Shown: piece after piece, positions 8,513 to 17,973 of the stretch
Layout of the letters: each line of letters begins with the position of its first letter
Position numbering within the stretch: position 1 is the first letter of the stretch
DNA from: Isotricha intestinalis
Taxonomy: Eukaryota > Ciliophora > Litostomatea > Vestibuliferida > Isotrichidae
DNA length: 33,532 nt
Assembly (NCBI GenBank): GCA_023807065.1
Contig: JAJJLU010000532.1
Coordinates: forward strand, 1 to 33,532
Reading direction: 5' to 3'
Made by a program: the position numbers and the translations under genes
Notes under the pieces: generated by a model
What the model was told of the DNA's origin: nothing
The model's input: the letters and a program-made list of their open reading frames with translations, nothing else
The model's database searches: none

Positions 8513-9790
8513 ATGAATCTTATTTTTTTGATTTTTATTTTATTACAAATAGGTCAAATAATAACAAATAATTACTTCTCATTTCCATTTTATACAAATA
8601 TTACTAATCAAAATATAACAAAAGAAAATATAATAGATATATTATCAGATAATAAAATATATATTGAATTAAGCATAGGAACTCCAATTCAAAAGATCCC
8701 AGTATACTTAAAATTGACTCAATTTGTAACTTTCATATCAAGTAATTTATGTAATAATAGTATAATAAAATTTAATCAAAATAAAACAACAAGTATAAAT
8801 TATTTATCAGATTTAATGAATCATACTTTTATACATTGTAAAGAAGGTTACTTAATATCAGAAACAATAAACTTAAATAAAAAAATTATAGATAACTTTA
8901 AAATAATATTAGCCACAAAAATATCATCCACTGAAGGTCATAGTGGTGAATTAGGATTATCTTTAGGTTTTTCAAATACTAATATTTTTGCAAATGCAAC
9001 TTTCATTCAACAATTAAAGCAAAAAAATATGATTGACAATTATTCTTTTAATTTAAAATATAAAAACGAAAAAGAAGGTGAATTTATTATTGGAAAGTAT
9101 CCTCATGAATATAATAAAAATTACGATGAGATTTTTTTTAAAACTGAAAAAATTGGTACTCGTGATTCTTTAACTCCTTATTATTGGGAAATTACTTTTG
9201 ATAAAATTAATTCTGGAAATAATGATGTTAGTTATCAAAAAATATGTAATTTATATTATGAATTCGGATTTATTAGAGGTACAGAAACTTATTATAAATC
9301 AATAATAAAAGAATTTTTTCAAAATTTAATTGAGAATAAAATTTGCTATGGAAGAGAATATCAAGAATATAATACTTTTGTTTGTAATAAAGATTTTAAT
9401 GCTAATGATTTTCCAGAATTAACATTTTATTCAAAGCAATTGAATTATAATTTTACTTTTAATGCAAAAGATTTATTTTTTGAATTTGAAAAAGAATTTT
9501 ATTTTCAAATTGTTTTTTCAAAGAATTTGAATGTAAGATGGGGTTTAGGAAAACCTTTTTTTAAAAAATATCAAATTATTTTAGATAGAGATAGAAAAAT
9601 TTATGGAATTTATACTAATGTTAAAAAAGGATTTGAATTTAATATTTCAATATTGATTATTATTATATTATTTATTGGATTAATAATTGCTCTTCTTTTT
9701 ATTAAAAAATTAATTAAAGGAAAAAGAAAAATTAGAGCTAATGAATTAGAAGATAATTATGAGTATATGCCTTCAATTAATGGTAATTAG
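8513..9790 (+). CDS. membrane-anchored pepsin-family homologue, probably inactive
   Basis: A 425-residue secretory-pathway protein with an N-terminal signal peptide (about 1-19), an aspartic-protease-like ectodomain and a C-terminal membrane helix (about 377-399) followed by a basic stop-transfer patch and short cytosolic tail. Pepsin-family landmarks are YIELSIGTPIQKIPVYL (49-66) and, near residue 345, WGLGKPFFKKYQIILDRDRK, which matches the conserved WxLGxxFLxxYYxxFD end. Where the first catalytic Asp-Thr-Gly should lie the chain reads LTQ (68-70). The second site appears to be IRGT. Both catalytic aspartates therefore seem absent, which predicts a binding or scaffold protein rather than a protease. 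Several N-glycosylation sequons are present. It ends in TAG. Confidence 0.75.
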   Translation: MNLIFLIFILLQIGQIITNNYFSFPFYTNITNQNITKENIIDILSDNKIYIELSIGTPIQKIPVYLKLTQFVTFISSNLCNNSIIKFNQNKTTSINYLSDLMNHTFIHCKEGYLISETINLNKKIIDNFKIILATKISSTEGHSGELGLSLGFSNTNIFANATFIQQLKQKNMIDNYSFNLKYKNEKEGEFIIGKYPHEYNKNYDEIFFKTEKIGTRDSLTPYYWEITFDKINSGNNDVSYQKICNLYYEFGFIRGTETYYKSIIKEFFQNLIENKICYGREYQEYNTFVCNKDFNANDFPELTFYSKQLNYNFTFNAKDLFFEFEKEFYFQIVFSKNLNVRWGLGKPFFKKYQIILDRDRKIYGIYTNVKKGFEFNISILIIIILFIGLIIALLFIKKLIKGKRKIRANELEDNYEYMPSINGN

Positions 9791-10278
9791 GAAATATAAT
9801 ATTTAAAACTAAATCAAAATGAGAAATTGAAAATATTCATTTAATTTTTATTGTGTTTTATAGATTTTTTTTGTTAGAGAAAATTTTTTATTTAAAAAAA
9901 ATGTTGTTTCATTTTTTTTTATAAAGTTATTTTTTCTTTTTTATTATAGCATATCTTACTCTTTATATTGATTAAGAAAATATAAAGTCTATTATGATAT
10001 GCAGGCCTAAAAAAAATAAAAAAATTGTTTTTTAAATTTTAAATAATTAAATATTTATGGTCAAAATTCACCAAATAATTATATTTAATGAATAACTGAG
10101 ATTTACTCATTTACAATTTTTTTGAGTTTCTAATAAGAAGAATTAACTTATTTTTTAAAATAATATAAATTTAAATTTTTTTCAAATTTATTTATATATT
10201 TTTTGATGATTTCCTTAAATTATTTTATGATTATTATAAAATATTTAAAATAAATTTACAAAGAATAACAAATTTCTT
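9791..10278. other. intergenic region with an imperfect hairpin
   Basis: No gene is seen in these 488 bases after the pepsin-like gene. The notable object is an imperfect hairpin at 9949-10002 with two perfect helices. The outer one pairs GCATATC with GATATGC. The inner one pairs CTTTATATT (9961-9969) with AATATAAAG (9979-9987). They are separated by an asymmetric internal loop. The rest is A/T-run sequence. Confidence 0.5.
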
Positions 10279-10599
10279 TTAAACTTTCGAAGTTATTGCA
10301 GTTGTAACTCTGTTTAATTTTTTACTTTTTGGATGAAAAGATTTTGAAACTTGAGTTGAAAAAACTCCTTTATTTTTTTTTTCGTTATTTCCACTTTTTT
10401 TTTCTTCATTTATATCTTTATTAATTGTATTATTTAATGTATTCAGTCCAGTTGGAACCATATTATTTTGATAATTTTCAACTTGATTTTCAAGATTTAT
10501 GTCCCCTTCTTTTTTTGAATTATTTCTTTTACAACAAACTAATCCTTCCTATTTTTTATTTATAAATTTTTTTACTAATATAGTTTTAATTGTCTCCAT
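10279..10599 (-). CDS. small basic protein gene with one 27-nt intron
   Basis: From an ATG at 10597-10599 the frame runs eight codons, meets GTA...TAG, and then continues in the same frame to a TAA at 10279. The segment 10549-10575 begins with GT, ends with TAG, is 27 nt long, is A/T only apart from the splice-site G residues, and holds the only in-frame stop. Removing it gives a product of about 97 residues, starting METIKTILEGLVCCKR. The product is hydrophilic and rich in Lys, Asn and Ser, and it has a Cys-Cys pair near residue 14. If the intron is not spliced, translation could start at the internal Met at 10459-10461, giving 60 residues. I do not recognise the protein, and expression is uncertain. 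Confidence 0.5.
10549..10575 (-). other. predicted 27-nt spliceosomal intron
   Basis: The segment starts GTAAAAA and ends AAATAG, and its length is a multiple of three. The in-frame TAG lies exactly at its 3' end. Ciliate introns are often 15-35 nt with GTA and TAG ends, so this fits well. Simple TAG readthrough or a nonsense mutation cannot be excluded from sequence alone. Confidence 0.5.
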
Positions 10600-10931
10600 A
10601 TTTTTATTTTATTATAATTTCAGATAAATTAAATATTTAAAACTATATATTTCAATGATAGATAAGTGTTAGTAAAAAAAAATAATAAAAGATAAAAAAG
10701 TTGATACAATAGTAATAAAAAATAAAAAAAGAATATTAAAAGTAATAAAAAAATTGATTAAGTGATGATAAATATTATGTATAGAAGATTATAATTTAAT
10801 TGTTTTTAATATTTTTAATAATTAAAAATAAAATTAAAAATACAAATTAAATCTTTTTAACATATAAAATAAATGTTTTTAATAAATTAATAATTTTAAA
10901 ACACTTTTATTGATTTATTTACTTGTATCAA
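10600..10931. other. gene-free AT-rich stretch
   Basis: These 332 bases consist of A/T runs between the small spliced gene and the broken EF-hand gene. I see no open frame, RNA gene or notable repeat. It should contain the upstream region of the small gene, which starts at 10599. Confidence 0.6.
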
Positions 10932-11209
10932 TTAATTTCTTAATGAATCTATTAAAAATGATTTAAATTCTTGAAAATCAATTTTTCCATTATGATTTAA
11001 ATCTACTTTTATTATAGTTGGTTTAATTTATTCTTTAATTGGTATTTGAAAAGTAAATTCATTTGCAAGTAAAAAAATCTTTTGTTTAAAGTCTTTTGAT
11101 TTAATAATATGTTTTTATCTATATCTGCATTATTAATAATTAATTGTAAAATTACTTCAAAATTTTTTTCATTATAAAAGAATGTGTTTAATATTAAATT
11201 AATTCTTTG
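10932..11209 (-). pseudogene. EF-hand protein remnant
   Basis: On the minus strand the end of an EF-hand protein can be read. A canonical calcium loop, DLNHNGKIDFQE, lies at 10968-11003, followed by FKSFLIDSLRN and a stop at 10932-10934. Upstream in the same frame is KSKDFKQKIFLLANEF, then an in-frame TAA at 11028-11030. Further upstream the reading must change frame to reach a second loop start, NADIDKN, near 11120. No ATG opens the frame and no GT...AG segment repairs either break. The remnant covers roughly one EF-hand pair of a calmodulin/centrin-like protein; the exact parent cannot be named. It sits in a gap between functional genes, consistent with a decayed copy. Confidence 0.75.
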
Positions 11210-11427
11210 TTATTTTTTTAATTTTTTAAAAACATAAAATATTGATTATAAATTTCATAAATGAAAAAATTAAATATGATAAAAAAATCTTTAATGATAA
11301 AAAAAAAATATTAAATATATATTTTTTCAGTTTTTAAAGATACCAAAAAAAAAATAAATAAAAAATCATTTATAATAAAAAAAGTAAAAAATACATAAAT
11401 ATAAAAAATAATAACTTCTTAAATTAA

Positions 11428-12807
11428 ATGAAAAAAGTGAAAGATATCGGAAAATCTCAATTAATTCTCAAAGATGAGAATTCTGAAATAAGCAAAGATA
11501 AAGAAATAGAATCTCAAGAATCATCTCATCCAATGACAAATTCATCTTTAATAGAAAAAAATACAAAATCAAAAAAAAATCTTTCAAATAAATCAAACAT
11601 TAAAATAAATGAAGAAGAAGAAAAAAACAAATCCCAAAACAAAGAAAAAAACATAGAAAAAACTTCTGAAAAAAATTCAGAAAAAAAATCTAAAAAAAAT
11701 TCATTAAGTAACAATAAAAGTCTAATATCAAAATCTTCTTCTTCATCATCATATCAAGAAGAAGAATCAATTGATTCTCAAAATGAAGGAATAAGTCCTC
11801 AAGAAATTCAATTTAGAAAAGCATATTATTTAGGTAATATTGCTTTAAGATTAAAGAATTATGATGAAGCAATTCGTTTTGCAGATGATTTAGCTTTATT
11901 TTCAAAAAATGCTCTTTCAAAAGAAGAAACTAGAGTTTTTTTAGGATGTAATTTCTTATATATGGAAAAGTTAAGAAATGGTTATAGAACATTATGTGAT
12001 TTATTATTAGATGATAAACATTCTAAGAAACTTATTCAAGAAATTAAAAATGAAAAAGAAAAAATTATTTTGAAAAGATGTGAAAAAGTTATTAAAATTA
12101 TAAACGAAAATATTTTAAGTAAAAATTTAAATACTGAAGAAACTGCAATGTTTCTTAAAGTTAAAGCTGATTATTATAGATATATGGCAGAAATAACTAC
12201 AGGGCATTTATTATTTATAAATAAACAAAATGCCTTTCATTTTTATAATGAAGCTAAAGAATTAGTTAAAGACTTAGATGACTTAAATGCCACTAAATTA
12301 AATATATCTTTAAATTATTCTGTTTTTCTTAATGAAATTTTAAATATGAGAATTAACTCCTTTTTCTATGCTAAAGAAGCTTTATATAATGCTTTGAAAA
12401 GTTTGAAAAATTGTAATGAAGAAGTTTTAACTTCTGAAGAAATGAAAGATACTTTAATGATTATTGAAACTTTAAATAATAATGTTGAAGATTGGTATAA
12501 AGAAGAAGTTGGTGATATTTTTAATACTGAAAATAAGAACAAACAAGAGAAAGCAAAGGAAAAATTAGAGTCTCATAAAAAGAAAAAAAAAGAAAAAAAA
12601 GATAAAGATGAAAATAATTTAAATTTAAAAGAAGAAGAAAATGATGATTATAAAGATATTAATGAAGAAATTATGAATGAACAAATAAATCAAATCGAAA
12701 ATATTGAAAATGAAAAACAGAATAATACTTTAAGTGGTATTAATAAAAGTCATGGAAGTAATATTAAAAGTCAAATAAGATCTCAAATTTTTTCAAAAGC
12801 TTCATAA
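11428..12807 (+). CDS. 14-3-3 family protein with long charged tails
   Basis: Residues about 126-362 form a 14-3-3 domain, the dimeric helical adaptor that binds phosphoserine/phosphothreonine peptides. Landmarks are ALSKEETRVFLGCNFLYMEK, KADYYRYMAEI (246-256), LNISLNYSVFLNEI (291-304) and NNVEDWYKEE. Against human 14-3-3 zeta the ligand residues R56, R127, Y128, N173 and N224 are kept as R183, R251, Y252, N296 and N352. K49 is replaced by F176. Ordinary 14-3-3 proteins have about 245 residues. This one adds about 125 charged Ser/Lys/Glu residues in front and about 95 Lys/Glu/Asn residues behind, both probably disordered. The start gives the longest in-frame product; an internal start near the domain is possible but unsupported. 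Confidence 0.9.
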   Translation: MKKVKDIGKSQLILKDENSEISKDKEIESQESSHPMTNSSLIEKNTKSKKNLSNKSNIKINEEEEKNKSQNKEKNIEKTSEKNSEKKSKKNSLSNNKSLISKSSSSSSYQEEESIDSQNEGISPQEIQFRKAYYLGNIALRLKNYDEAIRFADDLALFSKNALSKEETRVFLGCNFLYMEKLRNGYRTLCDLLLDDKHSKKLIQEIKNEKEKIILKRCEKVIKIINENILSKNLNTEETAMFLKVKADYYRYMAEITTGHLLFINKQNAFHFYNEAKELVKDLDDLNATKLNISLNYSVFLNEILNMRINSFFYAKEALYNALKSLKNCNEEVLTSEEMKDTLMIIETLNNNVEDWYKEEVGDIFNTENKNKQEKAKEKLESHKKKKKEKKDKDENNLNLKEEENDDYKDINEEIMNEQINQIENIENEKQNNTLSGINKSHGSNIKSQIRSQIFSKAS

Positions 12808-12958
12808 ATTCTATTTTATTTAGTTTATTTCATATTGTATTTTTTATTATTTCATATTTTATTTAACATTTAAAAAAAACATTATAATTACTATAAAAAA
12901 ACATGATATATTATTAATTAATTTTAATATATATTTTTTTTTTAATTAAGATATAAAA

Positions 12959-14524
12959 TTAATCTTTTATTTCTTCTTCTTCATCATCATTATAATTATC
13001 AAAATCATTCATATAAAATAAATGATGATGAAAATTTTTATTTTTATTTAAATCTTTTCCACTTTTAACTTCTATATTCTCATCAAATATTTGATGATAT
13101 AAATTTTGTAATTTTTCCTTTTTAAAATCTAACTTAGCTCCTTTTTTTTCAATATTTAAATAATTATTTTCTAATTTTTCTCTTAAATTTTCATTTTCTT
13201 TACTTTTATAATAAGCTAAAATAGGGCTAATTTTTTTAGTAACTTCATCAACAAAATCATTTTTCTTCTTATAATTTTCAGCAATTCTATCAACAAAACA
13301 TAACGCAACATCATCAGGTAATCTATTTACTCTATCACTTATTGCTAATATTTCTGCTTTTTCATTATCCATTCCTTCATATTCATTATTTTTTTTTGCT
13401 TTATATACTAAATTTTTAGTATTTTCAACATCAAATTTTTTTCTTTTAAATTCTAAGATTTCTTCCATATCCATTGTCATAAAACTTTGAAAATCTTTTT
13501 CTGGGATTTTACTTGAATCTACTATTTTAAATAGTTTTTCATTACATTTATTTGTTGTTTTATTTAATTCACTTACTTTATTTAATATTATATTTTTTAA
13601 ATTTTTTCTTTGTTTTATAGAAGCTTTTTGAGATAAGGCTTTTTCAAATATTTTAATGCTTCTTCTTGATTTTTGTGAGCTATTTGTTGTAGATGTTAAT
13701 ATTTCATTTAAATTATCTGAATTTACTTTTGAATGCATTTTTATATTATCAAATGTTAATAATGGAATTTTTAAATTTATTGGTTTTTTAGATGTTGTTA
13801 ATTGAAAAAGATTTGAATTTCTTGATTTATTATTACTTATATTTAATATTGATGAAAAATTATTATTTGTGGAATTAATATTATTTGAATTACTTTTTAT
13901 ATGATTTATTATTTTTTTTTTTCTAATAAATTTTTCTTTATTATGTTTTAATTTATTTTGTAATAATTTAAATACTAAAGAATTATTATTTCTTTGTTTT
14001 ATTTTTAATTTTTGAAATTCTATTTCATATGCATTATTACCAGAATTAATTTTAAAATTAGAACTTGATTCTAAGTATCTTAATTTTAAATTATTATTTT
14101 TATTTTCAATATTATTATCATCATTTTTTAAATTATAATAAACTAATGAACCAAAATCAATTTTTTCTTCTAATACAATACTATCTCTTTTTTCTTTGAT
14201 TAATGCTTTTTGTAAAAGAGGAATATTAGTTAAAAAATTAGAATTATTTTCTTTAGAAATTAAAGAATTTTTTAATCCGCTTTCAAATTTTAAAAGTGAA
14301 TTAGGTTTAATAGAATTTTTTTCTGGGAAACCTATTTTATTTTTTATCATTTCTAATAATTCTTTTCTTTTATCATTCATTATATTTTCTAAATTTATTT
14401 TTTTTTTTATGTTTTTTTTCATTTTTAATATTTCTTTATAAGGAGTTAAACTTCTTTCTTTATTAAAATCTAATTCAAATTTTGAATAATTTCTTTCCGT
14501 TTTTTTCTTTTCCTTTTTTCTCAT
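12959..14524 (-). CDS. unrecognised basic Asn/Lys-rich protein
   Basis: I do not recognise this 521-residue protein. It is highly basic, with a Lys-rich start (MRKKEKKKTER) and long Asn/Lys/Ser stretches through the middle. No signal peptide or membrane segment is present. The best ordered-looking part is residues about 385-490 (EGMDNEKAEILAISDRVN, LPDDVALCFVDRIAENY), which is mixed and helical and leads into a coiled-coil-like segment (KENENLREKLENNYLNIEKK). An acidic tail ends the chain. It may be a cytoskeletal or basal-body-type structural protein, but nothing in the sequence proves this. It converges with the 14-3-3 gene, with about 150 bases between their stops. Confidence 0.75.
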   Translation of the reverse strand: MRKKEKKKTERNYSKFELDFNKERSLTPYKEILKMKKNIKKKINLENIMNDKRKELLEMIKNKIGFPEKNSIKPNSLLKFESGLKNSLISKENNSNFLTNIPLLQKALIKEKRDSIVLEEKIDFGSLVYYNLKNDDNNIENKNNNLKLRYLESSSNFKINSGNNAYEIEFQKLKIKQRNNNSLVFKLLQNKLKHNKEKFIRKKKIINHIKSNSNNINSTNNNFSSILNISNNKSRNSNLFQLTTSKKPINLKIPLLTFDNIKMHSKVNSDNLNEILTSTTNSSQKSRRSIKIFEKALSQKASIKQRKNLKNIILNKVSELNKTTNKCNEKLFKIVDSSKIPEKDFQSFMTMDMEEILEFKRKKFDVENTKNLVYKAKKNNEYEGMDNEKAEILAISDRVNRLPDDVALCFVDRIAENYKKKNDFVDEVTKKISPILAYYKSKENENLREKLENNYLNIEKKGAKLDFKKEKLQNLYHQIFDENIEVKSGKDLNKNKNFHHHLFYMNDFDNYNDDEEEEIKD

Positions 14525-14712
14525 TTATTTAATAATAAAATAATTGATTTTTTAAAATTTTAATATTTAAAATAAAAAAATAATAATAATATCCCAATTT
14601 TTTTATAAAATATTATTAAAATAAAAATAATATTTACTATATTAAAATAAAATAAATTATTCATACATTTAAAAAATATTAATTAAAAACTATTAATTTA
14701 AAAGTTTCTATA

Positions 14713-16293
14713 TTATAATCTTTTATAAATCTCATTTATATCAATTTTTTCTTTTTTTTCTAAATTAAAATATTTCTCTAAAAAATATAAATCAATATGA
14801 TTTCTATATAAATGTTCTTCACTTAATAATTTTTTTCTAAAATTTTCTATAATATTAAGAACTATCATTTGAGAAATATTTTTACATCTTAATATATAAG
14901 AAAAAAACGTTAGTTTAAAATCATTATTTACATCATTATTTTTAACATTTCTAAAAGTACTTACATTACTAATGTGAAGAAAATTATTTGTTTTAATCCT
15001 AACATCATCATTTTTCAAATTAAAAATTTTTGAATTTTGATTACTAATACTTAAATCATTTTTTTGATTTAATCCTAAAATACTAGTTTGTATAAATTTT
15101 CCATAATTTTTTAAATTCGAACTCATTATATCTTTTTTTTTAATTTGTTTTTCACTGTTATAAGTAACATTATTTTCTTTATCTCCAAAAAGAATAATAG
15201 AATCATATCTTACCATATATCTATGATAATAAAAATTTATTGAACTTGAAAAAGTAATAATTACTTCAAAAATGCCTCCAACATTTGCTAAAACATCAGA
15301 AATATTTTTATAAAATCTTTCATAAATTTGAAAAGTATTTTGCATCCAAAAAATAAATTCACAAAATACTTTAGTAACATCAGAGTTTTCTTTCGTATTT
15401 TTTCTATTCACATCAAAGGAAAAAGCTTTATATTCTTTTAATTTTGAAAAGAATAAATTAGAATGGCTTTTAAAAATTAAAGGAGAAAAATTTAAATTAT
15501 GAGAAGCAAAATTATTACCTTGAACACCAGTTGAAATTGGATATAAAATACTTTTAATAGGTGTTTGATAATTATTTATATCAACATTATAATCAAGTAT
15601 TTGTAAATAAACAGCAACAAAATAATCATAAAAAATATTCATTTCTTCTTCAGTAGCACAACTTTCATTTCCATAAATAGAATGATCAATAGTATTATTT
15701 CTACATTTTTCAATAATAAGAGAATAATATAAATTATCTGGTCTTGAATTACCATGAATTAAATAAGGAGGTGAAAAACCATCAGCGTCTATTTTATAAT
15801 ATTTTTTATCAGTTGAATTATAGAAATATTTTAAACAAGCACCTCCTGAAAAATTTCCTATAATATCATGTAAATGTTCTTGTAAATTATTCAAACTAAT
15901 TGAACTATCACAAGTATCATATATCCAATGATCTTGATTTTCAATAACTGTTGGATTAGAATAATAGAATACATCTCTTACTCCTTTTATTCTTATATAC
16001 CTTGAATTATATGGAAACATTTTCAATTCTGAATTCATAAATTGAATAAAGTGAAAAAGTCCTTTTGTATCTAGGGTAAAAATCCCTGTTTCATTAAAGA
16101 AACTTTTATAAAAATATGCTTGAGGTTTTTTATGTTTTATAACATCTAAAGAAAAATATATTGATGATAATACGCAAATTAAATATGATATCAATGTTAA
16201 CATTCCGCTAAAATATGAAGAATGACGGATTCGACCTCTTTGATATAATGTTATTCGAGGAGAGAGAAAATCGAAATATGCTAAATCTAACAT
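14713..16293 (-). CDS. two-pass membrane protein with large lumenal domain (paralogue 1)
   Basis: A 526-residue protein with a membrane helix at about 31-51 (MLTLISYLICVLSSIYF), a 280-residue cysteine-containing and glycosylatable middle, a second helix at about 335-355 after the motif SDVLANVGGIFEVI, and a cytosolic tail of about 165 residues. The same plan and motifs occur in the gene at 29198-31033 (ETVVADIGGFVKFI before its second helix, and a DxxxYQTP/YKQP stretch before it), so the two are paralogues. Short N-terminus, one helix, large lumenal domain and second helix recall the ERV41/ERV46 cargo-receptor topology, but clear family motifs are lacking. I infer a secretory-pathway or surface location and assign no function. 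Its start lies 75 bases from the end of the decayed secreted-protein gene. Confidence 0.8.
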   Translation of the reverse strand: MLDLAYFDFLSPRITLYQRGRIRHSSYFSGMLTLISYLICVLSSIYFSLDVIKHKKPQAYFYKSFFNETGIFTLDTKGLFHFIQFMNSELKMFPYNSRYIRIKGVRDVFYYSNPTVIENQDHWIYDTCDSSISLNNLQEHLHDIIGNFSGGACLKYFYNSTDKKYYKIDADGFSPPYLIHGNSRPDNLYYSLIIEKCRNNTIDHSIYGNESCATEEEMNIFYDYFVAVYLQILDYNVDINNYQTPIKSILYPISTGVQGNNFASHNLNFSPLIFKSHSNLFFSKLKEYKAFSFDVNRKNTKENSDVTKVFCEFIFWMQNTFQIYERFYKNISDVLANVGGIFEVIITFSSSINFYYHRYMVRYDSIILFGDKENNVTYNSEKQIKKKDIMSSNLKNYGKFIQTSILGLNQKNDLSISNQNSKIFNLKNDDVRIKTNNFLHISNVSTFRNVKNNDVNNDFKLTFFSYILRCKNISQMIVLNIIENFRKKLLSEEHLYRNHIDLYFLEKYFNLEKKEKIDINEIYKRL

Positions 16294-17109
16294 TTATGAA
16301 AATTAAATAATTATTTTAAGGATTTTTAATTTATAATAATAATAATTAAAATATTCATTTTTTCATTTTATAAATCATTTTTTACTTCATTATTATAATA
16401 AGTTCTGTTCATAGTATCTAGGAAATCTTTAAAAGTCTGTTGTTCCTTTACTCTTCTAATATAATAAGTTTTATAATCTTTTAAATCATCTAATGAAGTT
16501 CCATATTGAATAGTAATTGGAGGATTAATTAATTCTTTATAATCATTAATATTAAAAATACTAATTAAATCAATTTGATAAGACACTAGTGCATAACCAA
16601 TATACATTGATAAACTAGGCATATAAAATTGACTAATTTCAACTGGATTATTTGATTTATATTTAGCATAAAATCCTAATGAATCCACTTTACCAAAATA
16701 TTTTTTTTTATGATAGATATTAAAAATAGATAGTCTTTCATTTGAATAATTTATTTGTATTTGAAGGGTCTACATTAAATTCTAAAGAAGAATCAGAATC
16801 AGAATCAGAAATATCTCCATTACAATTTGAACCTTTTCTCCTTTTGATTCAAAAATTATATATTTATTATCAAATCCAATTTTCTCAACTATATCACATT
16901 ATATGAACTTGAAGTAGGAGAACAGGAAATAGTTTGAGCTAATAAACAATTATATTCTTTATTCCCATTTACTTTTATTGTTTCATTATTTTTTCTACAT
17001 ATGGGAATTTTTGCATTAATTGTAAATATCCCATTATTAGGATCGTTAATTTTTTCAATTAATATAATAGTATTTTTATTATCTGCATTTAATGGATTAT
17101 TTACTAAAT

Positions 17110-17260
17110 TATATTCTTGATTAATTAATGCTTTATTTACTGATATTTTGTATTTATTTGATCCAATTAATTTATTTGGTAATTTAATAGAAGTTGATGA
17201 AATATTATATTTAATTCTTATATAATAATTACAATCATTTTTTTTTAGAGGATCTTGTTC
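17110..17260. repeat. internal direct repeat, copy 1 (module 2)
   Basis: This stretch closely resembles 17826-17973, about 715 bases further on. Both contain ATGCTTTATTTACT, AATTTATTTGGTAATTTAATA and TATAATAATTACAATCATTT in the same order. It is the DNA trace of the module duplication inside the decayed secreted-protein gene. Confidence 0.75.
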
Positions 17261-17825
17261 AATTCACATTGCTTTTGCTTCTTTTTCACATTTCTGGAAT
17301 TAAAAAATTAAAAGGTGATAAATCGCTGTTCATATTATCTATACCTAAATTACATGATGAAAATGCAGTTAAATAAAATATATATGAATCTTTTTCTCCT
17401 GCTTGTTCTGGAATTGTAATATGAAGTACTTCTATATTTGTATTAGAACCACAATTTCCTGTATTACAATTATAGTTATCACAATTTGATCCTTCTCCTC
17501 CTTCTGGATAAATAAAAATAATCGTATTATGATAAAATATAAAAGTCCAAATAGGAGTTGTCTTATTTATTCTATTAAATTGATCAGTAGCAGTGCAAGG
17601 TATACTTTTTTTATTGTTATCATATGGAGAGCTAATATCTATGAATTTACAATCATAAAATGTTTCATCATTTAATGTAGCTCTTATTGTAGTTTCAGAT
17701 ACAAATATTTTTTTACACAAAGGAATTGTAATATCTAATGATAATGTACTTCCATCATCTGATGGATTTATTTTTTCAATTAGAACAAGTGATGAAAGGT
17801 AGATTCCCCTCTGCTCACAAAATCA

Positions 17826-17973
17826 TATTCTTTATTAGTTAATGCTTTATTTACTAATATATTATAATCATTTGATCCCTTTTAATTTATTTGGTAATTT
17901 AATATAATTCGATGAAACAGTATATTTAACTCTTATATAATAATTACAATCATTTTTTGTGTTAGGATCTTCA
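17826..17973. repeat. internal direct repeat, copy 2 (module 1)
   Basis: Partner of the repeat at 17110-17260. The two copies encode the NDCNYYIR...IKLPNKL part of each module and differ by scattered substitutions and small indels. Confidence 0.75.

Noticed and set aside
9949..10002. Selenocysteine insertion (SECIS) element
   Set aside because: The hairpin lacks the ATGA/GA quartet and the apical AA in the right places, and the upstream gene ends in TAG with no in-frame TGA.
11028..11030. Reassigned TAA (Gln) as in Tetrahymena, which would repair one break of the EF-hand remnant
   Set aside because: Intact conserved genes such as DJ-1 end at TAA in the expected place, and the remnant still has a frame change.
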